The notes beneath the pieces were generated by a model. It was not told the DNA's origin. It did not search any database and was given only the letters and a program-made list of their open reading frames with translations. Below are positions 18,037-25,981 of a stretch of 64,000 bases of DNA, one piece after another; the stretch's first letter is position 1, and every line of letters starts with the position of its first letter. Origin of the DNA: Chryseobacterium herbae (GTDB lineage: Bacteria; Bacteroidota; Bacteroidia; Flavobacteriales; Weeksellaceae); the NCBI RefSeq assembly GCF_025154075.1, contig NZ_JAOAMU010000002.1:1-64000 (forward strand), read 5' to 3'. Position numbers and translations under genes: made by a program.

Positions 18037-18588
18037 ATGGTATCAGAGTATCTTAAGCAAAATACAGCGGAGTATCACGATGCTGCAGAGAAACTTTTCA
18101 ATTCTGAAAAAATTTTTAATAAAACTTTCACTCTGGAAGATTACAAAAAGATCATTCATACGAATTATCTGATGCTTCTTCACAGTGAAGATAAAATATT
18201 CGGAAGTCTTTCTGATAAATATTCGGAAAAGCTTCAACTTAACAACAGAAAGAAACTTTCCCTTATCGAAAAGGATATTGAAAGCCTTTCGCTGGAAAAT
18301 CAAACTGTTTCCCACGATCTTGAATTTGACAACGAACATGAAGCTTTAGGAGCTATGTATGTGATCGAAGGTTCTACTTTAGGTGGGAACGTGATTGCTA
18401 AACAGCTTTCTAAAACGGAAGGTTTTGACCATGTGACTTTTAATTTCTTCGGATGCTACCAGGAAAATACGGGACCAATGTGGAAAAATTTCAAAGAAGT
18501 TCTGGATACTGAAGTGACTGAAGATAACTACAATGAAGTCCTGTCAGGAGCAAAAAAACTATATACGTTTTTACTGAACGTCAATTAA
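18037..18588 (+). CDS. bphO: Bacterial heme oxygenase (biliverdin-producing)
   Basis: 183 aa, all-helical. Opens heme to biliverdin, CO and iron, supplying the bilin for the phytochrome encoded just upstream. The proximal heme ligand is His14 in AEYHDAAE, and the distal-helix region is GAMYVIEGSTLGGNVI (residues about 107-122), the family hallmark. Cytoplasmic. Gene order phytochrome then oxygenase reverses the common bphO-bphP order but the pairing is classical. Ends before a perfect 12-bp hairpin. Confidence 0.92.
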   Translation: MVSEYLKQNTAEYHDAAEKLFNSEKIFNKTFTLEDYKKIIHTNYLMLLHSEDKIFGSLSDKYSEKLQLNNRKKLSLIEKDIESLSLENQTVSHDLEFDNEHEALGAMYVIEGSTLGGNVIAKQLSKTEGFDHVTFNFFGCYQENTGPMWKNFKEVLDTEVTEDNYNEVLSGAKKLYTFLLNVN

Positions 18589-18607
18589 TTTCATTGAACC
18601 CTAATTA

Positions 18608-18641
18608 AATTCCTGAAAAATTGCCCACATTTTCAGGAATT
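18608..18641 (+). terminator. Perfect 12-bp hairpin between bphO and mdh
   Basis: AATTCCTGAAAA (18608-18619) and TTTTCAGGAATT (18630-18641) are exact inverted arms. It can terminate bphO transcripts. Its loop contains the TTG that serves as mdh -33 box, so hairpin and promoter overlap. Confidence 0.7.
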
Positions 18642-18651
18642 GTTAAATTTG
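18621..18651 (+). promoter_or_regulatory. Promoter of mdh
   Basis: TTG (18621-18623), 20-nt spacer, TAAATTTG (18644-18651): a textbook flavobacterial promoter, start predicted near 18658, 47 nt ahead of the start codon. Confidence 0.75.
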
Positions 18652-18704
18652 GGCGTTTCAATTTTTAGACTAAACTAAAAAATAATTTAAAAAAAGTATA
18701 CAAT

Positions 18705-19631
18705 ATGAAAGTAACTGTAGTAGGTGCAGGCGCTGTAGGAGCAAGCTGTGCAGAATACATCGCAATGAAAAACTTCTGTTCAGAAGTAGTTTTAGTAGAC
18801 ATTAAAGAAGGATTTGCTGAAGGTAAAGCAATGGATTTGATGCAGACAGCATCGCTGAACGGATTCGATACAAAAATTACCGGAACAACAGGAGATTACA
18901 GCAAAACTGCAGGTTCTCATGTAGCAGTAATCACTTCAGGTATTCCAAGAAAACCGGGAATGACAAGAGAAGAGCTTATCGGTATCAATGCAGGTATCGT
19001 GAAAGAAGTTACTCAAAACCTGGTAAAAAATTCTCCTGAAGTTATCATCATTGTGGTTTCTAACCCAATGGATACTATGGCTTATTTAGTACACAAAACT
19101 TCAGGTCTTCCTAAGCACAAAATCATCGGAATGGGTGGTGCATTAGACTCTGCAAGATTCAAATACAGATTGGCTGAAGCTTTGGAAAGCCCGATCTCTG
19201 ATGTAGACGGTATGGTAATCGCTGCACACAGTGATACCGGAATGCTTCCATTATTGAGCAAAGCAACAAGAAACGGTGTTCCTGTAACTGAATTCTTAGA
19301 TGAAGAACAACAGAAATACGTTATCGAAGAAACTAAAGTAGGAGGTGCTACATTAACTAAATTATTAGGAACTTCAGCTTGGTACGCACCAGGTGCAGCA
19401 GTTTCTGTAATGGTTCAGGCGATCGCGTGCGACCAGAAAAAAATGATCCCTTGTTCTTTAATGCTTGAAGGTGAATACGGACAAAATGATATCTGCTTAG
19501 GTGTTCCTGCTATTATCGGAGCAAACGGAGTAGAAAAAATTGTCAACGTTACGCTTACTGCAGATGAGCAGTTGAAGTTTGCTGAAGCAGCTAATGCTGT
19601 GAGAGAAGTGAACGGAGATCTTAAGTTTTAA
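18705..19631 (+). CDS. mdh: Malate dehydrogenase
   Basis: 308 aa, cytoplasmic TCA-cycle enzyme interconverting malate and oxaloacetate with NAD. N-terminal nucleotide fold VVGAGAVGASCAEYIA, Asp in VLVDIKEG selecting NAD, ITSGIPRKPGMTREEL with the substrate arginines, VVSNPMD, and the catalytic His in IAAHSDTGMLPL. LDH-like (type 3) MDH of the kind used by Bacteroidota. Own promoter and strong terminator, so monocistronic. Confidence 0.95.
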   Translation: MKVTVVGAGAVGASCAEYIAMKNFCSEVVLVDIKEGFAEGKAMDLMQTASLNGFDTKITGTTGDYSKTAGSHVAVITSGIPRKPGMTREELIGINAGIVKEVTQNLVKNSPEVIIIVVSNPMDTMAYLVHKTSGLPKHKIIGMGGALDSARFKYRLAEALESPISDVDGMVIAAHSDTGMLPLLSKATRNGVPVTEFLDEEQQKYVIEETKVGGATLTKLLGTSAWYAPGAAVSVMVQAIACDQKKMIPCSLMLEGEYGQNDICLGVPAIIGANGVEKIVNVTLTADEQLKFAEAANAVREVNGDLKF

Positions 19632-19651
19632 TTGATTTAGCTTTATATAAT

Positions 19652-19687
19652 AGCTCAGCGCGGCCTTCGGCCGCGCTGAGCTTTTTT
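19652..19687 (+). terminator. Strong terminator of mdh, GC-rich palindrome
   Basis: 14-bp perfect arms AGCTCAGCGCGGCC / GGCCGCGCTGAGCT with a TTC loop and a T tract. Core GCGCGGCC palindrome recurs at 19724-19744. Confidence 0.95.
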
Positions 19688-19723
19688 ATGTGTATAGAAT
19701 TTTAAGGAAATTGGGTTTGTTTG

Positions 19724-19744
19724 GGCGCGGCCGGAGGCCGCGCC
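19724..19744. repeat. GC-rich palindrome, second copy
   Basis: GGCGCGGCC-GGA-GGCCGCGCC, nine-base perfect arms, the same core as the mdh terminator 40 nt upstream but without a T tract. Very GC-rich for this genome, which suggests a dispersed repeat element. Confidence 0.7.
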
Positions 19745-19785
19745 GAATCCTATCAAGATAAAGTTCGAGGTTCATATAAAAAGAA

Positions 19786-19804
19786 AACGCACTTAGGGTG
19801 CGTT
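19786..19804 (-). terminator. Terminator of the RDD-protein gene
   Basis: AACGCAC / GTGCGTT arms with a TTAGG loop, then a T-rich stretch on the minus strand; 22 nt behind the stop at 19826. Confidence 0.75.
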
Positions 19805-19825
19805 GTTATATTGATTTTCAGTAAA

Positions 19826-20767
19826 TCATTGCTTAAGTGTCTCTCTCCATTTATAAATAGGTTTGATAACGTTATAGGAATAATACTTTCTTGCTATACC
19901 AATATCGAATCCTGAGCCGATCACGATGTTTAGTATGCTTTGGTCTGTTTTATAAACGTTGCTGCTGATAAATGTTTCAACAGCTTCTTTGACAACTGGG
20001 TCATTATCCATATTGCCGTCGAATTTCTGTTTTTGATCTGTTCTGATAGATATAGTATAGACAGGCTTGTTGTTTTCAGGTGGAAAGTAATTCATTGAAA
20101 CAGTGGTTCTTAAAACGTGGTCCTGCTGTGATATTTTTTCATAAACAGGAATCAATTCTTTTATTTCACTGTTGCTGTTGAAGTTATAAACGGATGTTAT
20201 GATGATAATGGAAAGAAGTCCACCTGTGATATAAAATGGTAATTTTTTCAGTGGAGGCATCATTGTAACTGAATGATTTCTGTGGTCCCGGACAACATAG
20301 GTTTTCGTTATGATGTCATGTAGAGATTGTCTTGTTTCTTTGTTGAAGATGTAAAAAATGATGATTCCTATGCCCGATGCGAAAATAATGATCGATTGTA
20401 CAATATTAATCACAGAGAATGTATCTGATCCTGGAATTGTAAATCCATTCAGAAAAAATGGAGTAGTGAGGATCATAGCTCTGATGAATGAGGTTTTTAA
20501 ATCAATCGTTTTTCCTTCAATATCGGTCACCTGGATCTTCATGAGTTTCTTACCAGGGGTCTGACCATTATTCATCTTAGAATTTAAAATTGAAAAATAA
20601 GTCAGAGAAACAATCCATCCTAGTAATTTAGCACTTTCTCCCAGAGAAATAAAGAAATTTTCGAAGGCGAAACCTAATATAAATCCAAGGATTCCAAGAA
20701 TAAATGAATCAATGAATAAAGCCCAGACTCTTGTCCAAAATGCAGATAAGAATAAATTGTTTTTCAT
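19826..20767 (-). CDS. RDD-family membrane protein
   Basis: 313 aa. N-terminal RDD domain (residues about 8-155): FWTRVWALFIDSFILG at the start, GQTPGKKLMKIQVTD in the middle and TRQSLHDIITKTYVV at the end, with three to four membrane helices. A further helix near 175-195 leads into a C-terminal domain of about 110 residues outside the membrane, of no family I recognise. Function unknown; RDD proteins are often linked to transport or ion balance. Sits behind a 182-aa four-helix membrane protein but separated by that gene's terminator. Confidence 0.8.
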   Translation of the reverse strand: MKNNLFLSAFWTRVWALFIDSFILGILGFILGFAFENFFISLGESAKLLGWIVSLTYFSILNSKMNNGQTPGKKLMKIQVTDIEGKTIDLKTSFIRAMILTTPFFLNGFTIPGSDTFSVINIVQSIIIFASGIGIIIFYIFNKETRQSLHDIITKTYVVRDHRNHSVTMMPPLKKLPFYITGGLLSIIIITSVYNFNSNSEIKELIPVYEKISQQDHVLRTTVSMNYFPPENNKPVYTISIRTDQKQKFDGNMDNDPVVKEAVETFISSNVYKTDQSILNIVIGSGFDIGIARKYYSYNVIKPIYKWRETLKQ

Positions 20768-20840
20768 TTTTGTTATAAATATGAGTTTTTTATGGGCCAG
20801 AAATTAATGAAGTTTCTACCATAGTCGTAAAATAAAAAAT

Positions 20841-20854
20841 ACACTGAAAAGTGT
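20841..20854 (-). terminator. Small hairpin terminator
   Basis: ACACT-GAAA-AGTGT with A tracts on the plus strand (T tract in minus transcripts), just behind the stop of the gene at 20877. Confidence 0.6.
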
Positions 20855-20876
20855 GTCTTTTTTACCGTATATTTTT

Positions 20877-21425
20877 TTATAAAGCTTCCGGTTTAGGGAC
20901 TTTAAACAATAAAACAATGGCCCAGACCTGAAGAATGGTTTGAAGAATGCTCAATACTCCCAGTACAGGATTAGATAAAAAGTTAAAGTAAATAGAAGGA
21001 AGTCCAATCAATCCAATGAGGAAAGTGATCAGCAGAACAAATTTTACCCATTCGGCTCCTTTTCCAGCCAGATAACCCATTCCGAAAATAAAAGCCAAAA
21101 TGGCAACAGCGATAAATATGGAGAGTCCGGTTTTAAAATCCTCGTAAGCCCAGATCATACTCGCAATGCTCAGTACCCCAGAAAGATACATGATATTTGC
21201 GGCTTTGGTGTGATTGGGATGTATGATGATCTCCTTTTCCTTTTGTGTTTTTAAAACCATGGAATTGATTCTGGTCTCTTCCTCCGGGCTGAATATTTTT
21301 CCTCTTGACTGAAGTATTTCATAGGCATGTTTAATGGCTTCAGGGACAAAAGGACTTTCTGGCTTTACATACTGTTCAAGTTCCTGGGTTGACATCTTTT
21401 CCAGAATATTTTTATTTGTACTCAT
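20877..21425 (-). CDS. Hypothetical four-helix membrane protein
   Basis: 182 aa. Start placed at MSTNKNILEK (21425); a longer frame from 21446 would add an odd hydrophobic tail. Residues 1-75 are soluble and helical (STQELEQYV, FVPEAIKHAYEILQSRG), then four hydrophobic helices between about 80 and 175. No known family recognised. The N-terminal helix pair resembles regions seen in proteins that sense or tether through YXXXAxxILxxRG-type repeats, but no function follows from that. Lies between a secreted hydrolase and an RDD protein. Confidence 0.65.
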   Translation of the reverse strand: MSTNKNILEKMSTQELEQYVKPESPFVPEAIKHAYEILQSRGKIFSPEEETRINSMVLKTQKEKEIIIHPNHTKAANIMYLSGVLSIASMIWAYEDFKTGLSIFIAVAILAFIFGMGYLAGKGAEWVKFVLLITFLIGLIGLPSIYFNFLSNPVLGVLSILQTILQVWAIVLLFKVPKPEAL

Positions 21426-21467
21426 TAGAATAATTAGAGAAAGCAAATTTAATAAATGTCCCTGAAC

Positions 21468-22385
21468 TTAATGGAGCTTCTGAACAAAATTCCAAACAGC
21501 ATTCACAAATTCTTTATTTCTCTCATAATACAAAAGATGCCCTCCATCAATGGAAACAACCTTCTGATCAGGAAATTTAAATGTTTTGTAATGCTGCGTT
21601 CCTACAGCTTTATCCTTTTTCCCGGTGATAATTAATACAGGAACATGAATGTCTTTTGTGAGCGGCGCATGATCTGTATAATATTCAGGATAGTCTTTTG
21701 GTTTAGAAATCACAGCCATACCAAAATCTATGATTCTCGGATGAAGGGAATCTATTTTATCAGTATGCTTAATAGTTTCAATATCTTCGGTGAGAAATTT
21801 ATACCCGATTCTTTTCTTTCTTAATGCGGCACTTATTTTTGATAGTTCAGTAGAAAGACTGTCGTCAGGGATGGCTTTATTGGGTTGTTGAAGCAGGCTG
21901 TTTCCGTATTCAATCTGTTCTTTCAATGACTCATTGTTGAGGAAATGAAGCGTGATATTAGCCAGGATGAGTCCTTTCGTGTGTTGAGGGTATTTTTTAG
22001 CATAATGAGTGGCAATAATTCCCCCGAAAGAATGAGCCAGCAGAAAAACTTTATCAATTTTCAAATGCTGCCTGAGTTCTTCAATGTCCTGAACCATTGC
22101 CTCCAGATGATAATTGTCCGATGTCCCTGATTGTCCTGAACCCCGCTGATCCATATAAATCATTTTCATCTTTTTTTCAAGGCTGCTTCCGCCTAAGAGT
22201 TCAAATGACGGATATCCTTGCCCCGGACCTCCCGGAACATAAATGCATGCTTCACCTTTTCCGGAAACTTTATAGTTGATTTTAACATGATCTGAGCTTT
22301 CAAAAAACTTCTCACCACTATTGTTTTGTGCAAAAATGGTGGTGACCGACAGGACGAGAAATATAAATAATTGGATCGCTTTCAT
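21468..22385 (-). CDS. Exported alpha/beta hydrolase (proline iminopeptidase-like)
   Basis: 305 aa with a signal peptide (cleavage near IFAQ). Alpha/beta hydrolase of the S33 group: oxyanion [17 protein letters not shown] after strand 4, nucleophile elbow LLAHSFGG, Asp in [10 protein letters not shown] and the catalytic His in [10 protein letters not shown]. The HGGPG/DQRGxGxS signature is that of prolyl aminopeptidases and relatives, so it may be a periplasmic peptidase or esterase. Single gene between unrelated neighbours. Confidence 0.85.
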   Translation of the reverse strand: MKAIQLFIFLVLSVTTIFAQNNSGEKFFESSDHVKINYKVSGKGEACIYVPGGPGQGYPSFELLGGSSLEKKMKMIYMDQRGSGQSGTSDNYHLEAMVQDIEELRQHLKIDKVFLLAHSFGGIIATHYAKKYPQHTKGLILANITLHFLNNESLKEQIEYGNSLLQQPNKAIPDDSLSTELSKISAALRKKRIGYKFLTEDIETIKHTDKIDSLHPRIIDFGMAVISKPKDYPEYYTDHAPLTKDIHVPVLIITGKKDKAVGTQHYKTFKFPDQKVVSIDGGHLLYYERNKEFVNAVWNFVQKLH

Positions 22386-22451
22386 ATAGTAATAACAGTT
22401 GAATAGAACTGTTTATTACTTCCAAGGTAGATGATATCGTTTATTTTCACT

Positions 22452-22895
22452 TTAATCTGAGTCTTTAACCCATGCTAATTCTGCCCTGTCATGAGAAATA
22501 TCTGCAATGATCATATGATTGTTTCTGCGGAATATTTGTTTTCTGACAAAGAAAGATGGGCAGGATTTCGATTCAATATTTGTGAAATCTTTCAGGGTCT
22601 GAATAATTTCCGAAGGTACAACGGTTGAGTATTCTCCAGGAACTGCTGTAAAAAAAGAAGTCCATTTTTCAATCATAAAATCTCTTTTTTCTTCGTCGGT
22701 CAGAAATATCCAGTTGCAGTTTCTTGTCATCACTGAAATGTTGAGAACACGCTCTCCGGACTGTACTTTTGTCTGTTCGTTTGTTTCATACTTATTCAAA
22801 GAAAAACTAAAATTGAGATCAGTTTCTTTTAGATTAAAAACGTACGAAAATATCTCGTCATCAGATATTTCCTCCTGTTCGGCTTTATTCATCAT
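22452..22895 (-). CDS. Hypothetical protein
   Basis: 147 aa, cytoplasmic (no signal). Acidic N-terminus, then alternating strands (DLNFSFSLNKYET, RVLNISVMTRNCNWIFLTDEEK), a WTSFFTAVPGEYS segment and a C-terminal ADISHDRAELAWVKD. No family recognised; size and composition fit an accessory or immunity-type protein but there is no partner gene beside it. Followed by 66 nt without features and the hydrolase gene. Confidence 0.6.
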   Translation of the reverse strand: MMNKAEQEEISDDEIFSYVFNLKETDLNFSFSLNKYETNEQTKVQSGERVLNISVMTRNCNWIFLTDEEKRDFMIEKWTSFFTAVPGEYSTVVPSEIIQTLKDFTNIESKSCPSFFVRKQIFRRNNHMIIADISHDRAELAWVKDSD

Positions 22896-23105
22896 AGAGA
22901 GTATATTTTATTCATAGGATTAACGGATTGAAAAGTAAGCCTTTATAATGGTGTAAGTCAATATTTGTAAGTCAATTGCTGGAAATTGGGAGGTAAATGA
23001 TTTACTTTAAGATATTATATCAACAGTTTTGAATGTATTATAGTTTCCTGATCATAAAATTGACTGTTAGCTATCGTTGTTGTGTTACTTGTAAGGCATA
23101 CAAAA

Positions 23106-23130
23106 AGCAGACTCAATCATTGAGCCTGCT
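23106..23130 (-). terminator. Terminator of the 23158 gene
   Basis: AGCAG-A-CTCA / TGAG-C-CTGCT stem with loop ATCAT, followed on the minus strand by TTTTTG. Confidence 0.75.
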
Positions 23131-23157
23131 ATGCTGTTTTATCTGGTGTAAATTGTA

Positions 23158-23670
23158 TTAATTGATGAATACAACCACGTTATTTCCTAAGTAATTCCAG
23201 GTAGCAGTGATGCCGCTTGGTGTTGAGCCGTTGAAAGCTCCATGGTGGCTGTTAACATAGCCGCAGTCTCTTCCAAGCTGAAGATATTCACCATTGGCAA
23301 AATTCATGGTTATAGACTGCCATGATGTAAGAGAAGTAATTGCAGTTCCGATCGTTACGCCGCCGGATACATTGTACGTCTGGCCGGGAATTCCTATAGC
23401 ATCCGAAATGACAGCCCACTGATTGATAGGAGGGTTGACCAAATGACTCGTATTATACTGAGAATAAGTCACAGTGTTGGATGGAGCTAATAAAGCAGCA
23501 GGGGTTCCCTCAACTATTGGCTGGCAGTCTATGGGCTGGCTGTTGTCATTAGTACCCACAAGTCTATAGCTAAGGCTTTGAGTGGAGAAGTTGTAAATAG
23601 TCATTGTTCCAGACTGAGCGTATGCGAAAGTTCCAATTAATAATAAAAGGAATAATGAAATATTTTTCAT
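23158..23670 (-). CDS. Secreted hypothetical protein
   Basis: 170 aa. Clear signal peptide (cleavage after FAYA-Q). Mature part of about 150 residues is Ser/Thr/Asn-rich and predicted to be a beta-sandwich, with two Cys (DCQPI, RDCGYV), GGVTIGTAITSL and a C-terminal GNNVVVFIN strand. No type IX sorting tail. Family not recognised. It follows a 122-aa lipoprotein by 27 nt and shares its transcript, ending at a terminator. Confidence 0.7.
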   Translation of the reverse strand: MKNISLFLLLLIGTFAYAQSGTMTIYNFSTQSLSYRLVGTNDNSQPIDCQPIVEGTPAALLAPSNTVTYSQYNTSHLVNPPINQWAVISDAIGIPGQTYNVSGGVTIGTAITSLTSWQSITMNFANGEYLQLGRDCGYVNSHHGAFNGSTPSGITATWNYLGNNVVVFIN

Positions 23671-23697
23671 AAGGATTGAGTGATTAAAACTTTAAGA

Positions 23698-24066
23698 TTA
23701 TAAAGAAGAATTGGTATAGTTGTCCTGGAAAATTTCCATGGCCCATAAGATGATTTTGGTTTTATCACCGTGTGTGGCTTTTTCGATCTGTTCATCTTTG
23801 ATTCCTGTAGACTTGATGAGAGACTTTGCCGCAGGGAGAAGAATGTCTTTTCTTTTTTCGCTTAATTGAGGAAACTGATATTCAGAGCTCTGCTTTTCTT
23901 CACTCAAAGGAAGATCTTTGGAGGTATTTACCGTTGTGATCGCACGTTTGAAATTTTCAACAGCCGTTGTTTTTTGATTATCATGGGCTGCTGTTGGAAT
24001 ACTTTCATTATTGCATGAGGTCAGGAAAAAGAAACCTGCAATAGCAAACAAGAATGTTTTTTTCAT
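23698..24066 (-). CDS. Small hypothetical lipoprotein
   Basis: 122 aa with a lipoprotein signal ending FLTSC (Cys18) then NNES. The mature part is helical: an ENFKRAITTVNTSKDLPL segment, a SEKRKDILLPAAKSLIKSTGI helix, and KTKIILWAMEIFQDNY at the C-terminus. No domain recognised. First gene of a two-gene unit with the secreted 170-aa protein, which suggests a shared role at the cell surface. Confidence 0.7.
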   Translation of the reverse strand: MKKTFLFAIAGFFFLTSCNNESIPTAAHDNQKTTAVENFKRAITTVNTSKDLPLSEEKQSSEYQFPQLSEKRKDILLPAAKSLIKSTGIKDEQIEKATHGDKTKIILWAMEIFQDNYTNSSL

Positions 24067-24297
24067 AGTAATTAATATTGTTTTAGTTCGTGATAAATAT
24101 ATAAAAAATAAATATTATTTCAATTATTGGTGATAAAAATATTATATTTTTAATTTATTGATTATTTAATTTAATTAATTATGATTATTTGTTGTTTAAA
24201 ATTAAATTCTTGATTTCTGTCAAAATTTTAGTCAATAAAATAAGCCTTATGAGAACATAAGACTTCAGTACAGTTTGCTTTTTACTCGGAATTTCAG

Positions 24298-24512
24298 TTA
24301 TTTCAAATTCCTGTTTTCCTTTTCTTTTTTTAACCCTTTCCAGTTAATAATATTGATGATTAATAGTGGAAGAAGACATATGGGAACGATCATGATTGGT
24401 GTAAAGCCTTTTACTACATAATCACATCATACCCTGCTAAAATCCAAGTAATCCCCGAGAATATGAAAAGAAGTGTCCTGTTAATAAGAAGTATTGCCGG
24501 ACTCTTTTTTTT
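24298..24512 (-). pseudogene. Frameshifted small membrane protein
   Basis: Two hydrophobic reading-frame pieces abut in different frames: SPAILLINRTLLFIFSG...ILAGYDVIM ending at TAG 24414-24416, then VVKGFTPIMIVPICLLPLLI...KKEKENRNLK ending at TAA 24298-24300. Removing an apparent 5-nt duplication (GTGAT in TATGATGTGATTATG) joins them as AGYDYVVKGFTP, a sensible two-helix protein of about 70 residues. No intact start codon. Family unknown. Confidence 0.45.
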
Positions 24513-24515
24513 TCA

Positions 24516-24659
24516 ATGAACAAAAGCCCCAAGCCGGATAATTCTATTTAAAAGCAGGTTGAAAAACACGGAGCCAATGCATGGAAAGATATTTATAAAC
24601 TCACCGCAAAAGAAGTACTTGAGAAAAGCAGATATGAAGCATATATTTCGTCGTTATGA
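24516..24659 (+). pseudogene. 47-codon gene with an internal stop
   Basis: ATG at 24516 reads MNKSPKPDNSI, then TAA (24549-24551), then in the same frame KQVEKHGANAWKDIYKLTAK and EVLEKSRYEAYISSL to TGA 24657. The part after the stop looks like a real helical protein in composition. Either a nonsense-mutated small gene or a chance frame. Confidence 0.4.
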
Positions 24660-24684
24660 TGAACAGGGTTGTATAAAACAAAAA

Positions 24685-24706
24685 GAGCGGTAAAAAGACC
24701 GCCCTC
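24685..24706 (-). terminator. Terminator of the bacteriocin-like gene
   Basis: GCGGT / ACCGC stem extended by GAG/CTC, followed on the minus strand by CTTTTTGTTTT. Confidence 0.7.
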
Positions 24707-24729
24707 AAGATTTATCTAACAAAATTTTT

Positions 24730-24963
24730 TTAAATATAAACACATCCGCATCCGGTTTCCCAGTCTTGGCACAGATGCATAGGTTCCGTACAGCCTCCTC
24801 CGGGGTGACCTCCTCCCGCAACTCTATAACAGATACCATCATTGCAATAATAAGATCCTATGGTACGTGGGCAATTACCGTCAGCATCACAAATGCCATA
24901 AGCGATATCGCCTCCGCTGATGAATTCAAGTTGTTTTCTCGTTAATTTCTTTAAATTTTTCAT
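24730..24963 (-). CDS. Bacteriocin-like peptide with double-glycine leader
   Basis: 77 aa. The leader MKNLKKLTRKQLEFISGGD has the charged start, hydrophobic spacing and Gly-Gly of leaders cut by C39 peptidase/ABC exporters. The mature part (about 58 residues) has eight Cys (CDADGNC, YYCNDGICY, GGGCTEPMHLC, GCGC) and a Gly-rich AGGGHPGGGC. The same leader type heads the plus-strand peptide at 30768. Such peptides are frequent in Chryseobacterium; whether they are antimicrobials, signals or precursors of modified peptides is unknown. No maturation or transport gene lies nearby. Confidence 0.8.
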   Translation of the reverse strand: MKNLKKLTRKQLEFISGGDIAYGICDADGNCPRTIGSYYCNDGICYRVAGGGHPGGGCTEPMHLCQDWETGCGCVYI

Positions 24964-25118
24964 AGCAGTTAATATTTTTAATTTGTTGATTACTAATATA
25001 AGAAATTTTAATACACGTAGAAGTGATTTAAATGATATTATTTTAAATTTTAAGATTAAATCATTCAGTGATTTAAAAATTTAATAGAAGAGAAGCTTTT
25101 GATTCATTACAATAATAA

Positions 25119-25152
25119 AACTGCGGGGAAGAAATATTTCTTTCCCGCAGTT
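25119..25152 (-). terminator. Long near-perfect palindrome ending the SDR gene
   Basis: 34-nt palindrome (AACTGCGGGG...CCCGCAGTT) with one G-T mismatch pair, followed on the minus strand by TTATTATTG. Lies 22 nt behind the SDR stop. Confidence 0.75.
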
Positions 25153-25174
25153 AAGGCAGTATATAAAGAACCAG

Positions 25175-25912
25175 TTATTGATTCATCATGCTGAAGGCAC
25201 CTTCGGAACCTGCAAAGAAGTTGCTGTACAGAACTTCAGTATTTCCGACACGGATTTCATAAGCGTTGTCAATCAGGCCCTGTACCAAACTGTCCGCCAC
25301 CTCTGAAGCCGGAATGCCGTTTTCCCTGCCTCCGATTTCTGCAGATAAATCCGTATTGACAAGTGGTGGCATTAGTTCAAAAACTTTAACCGATGTATCT
25401 TTAGCCAGTTCATGTCTCAGCAATTGTGTATAAGAGTGAAGGGCTGCTTTAGAATCAGAGTAGGTCGGAACATGAGAACCTGGTGCAAATGCTACAATAG
25501 AAGAAACATTCACAACAGCTGCGTTTTCCTGCTGTTTTAATAAAGGAAGTAATTTTTCTGTCAGACGAATCGGAGCAAAATAATTGGTTTCAAATTCTTC
25601 TGATGCTTTAGTGTAGGTATCTGATGCGTCAGAAAGCGTGTAAGCATAAGCATGTCCTGCATTATTGATCAGAATATTAAGACCACCGAAATCGATCTTA
25701 ATTTCCTCTACCAATCGTTCTACATCTTTCTCATTGGTGATGTCCGCCTGAATAGTAAAGACATTGTCAAGACCTTCTGATGCGGCATCAAGTTTTTCTT
25801 TGTTTCTTCCGGCAATAATAATTTTGTTGGATGCATTCAGTGATTTTGCAATTTCCAATCCGATTCCTGATCCTCCGCCAGTAATTAAAATTGTGTTGTT
25901 AGTAATGTTCAT
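25175..25912 (-). CDS. SDR-family oxidoreductase
   Basis: 245 aa classical short-chain dehydrogenase, cytoplasmic. NAD(P)-binding TGGGSGIG (residues 11-18), NNAG near 87, catalytic Ser in VNVSSIV and YxxxK as YSDSKAA. The N-terminal AGRNKEKL Arg favours NADPH. Substrate unknown; the DltE-like group fits best. Its upstream region carries the same 18-bp operator (25948-25965) as the neighbouring TetR gene, so it is the probable target of that repressor and may detoxify whatever the repressor senses. Confidence 0.88.
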   Translation of the reverse strand: MNITNNTILITGGGSGIGLEIAKSLNASNKIIIAGRNKEKLDAASEGLDNVFTIQADITNEKDVERLVEEIKIDFGGLNILINNAGHAYAYTLSDASDTYTKASEEFETNYFAPIRLTEKLLPLLKQQENAAVVNVSSIVAFAPGSHVPTYSDSKAALHSYTQLLRHELAKDTSVKVFELMPPLVNTDLSAEIGGRENGIPASEVADSLVQGLIDNAYEIRVGNTEVLYSNFFAGSEGAFSMMNQ

Positions 25913-25947
25913 GATTTTTTGGTATTAAATTAGTAGATATTTTTAAA

Positions 25948-25965
25948 TTGTACTATTTGGTACAA
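25948..25965. promoter_or_regulatory. TetR operator upstream of the SDR gene
   Basis: TTGTACTATTTGGTACAA, a near-palindrome matching the operator at 26598-26615 in 16 of 18 positions. It overlaps a minus-strand TTTG that may be the -33 box of the SDR promoter. Confidence 0.75.
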
Positions 25966-25981
25966 AATTGGTTAAAAAATT

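Larger units (their letters stand above)
24067..24729. other. 663-nt region with two decayed small genes
   Basis: No intact gene. Contains remnants of a small membrane protein on the minus strand (24298-24512) and of a 47-codon gene on the plus strand (24516-24659), both broken, and the terminator of the following bacteriocin-like gene. Confidence 0.5.

Noticed and set aside
19741..19800. tRNA-like GTTCGAGGTTC sequence
   Set aside because: No cloverleaf arms could be drawn around it; it lies next to the GC-rich palindrome and a terminator.
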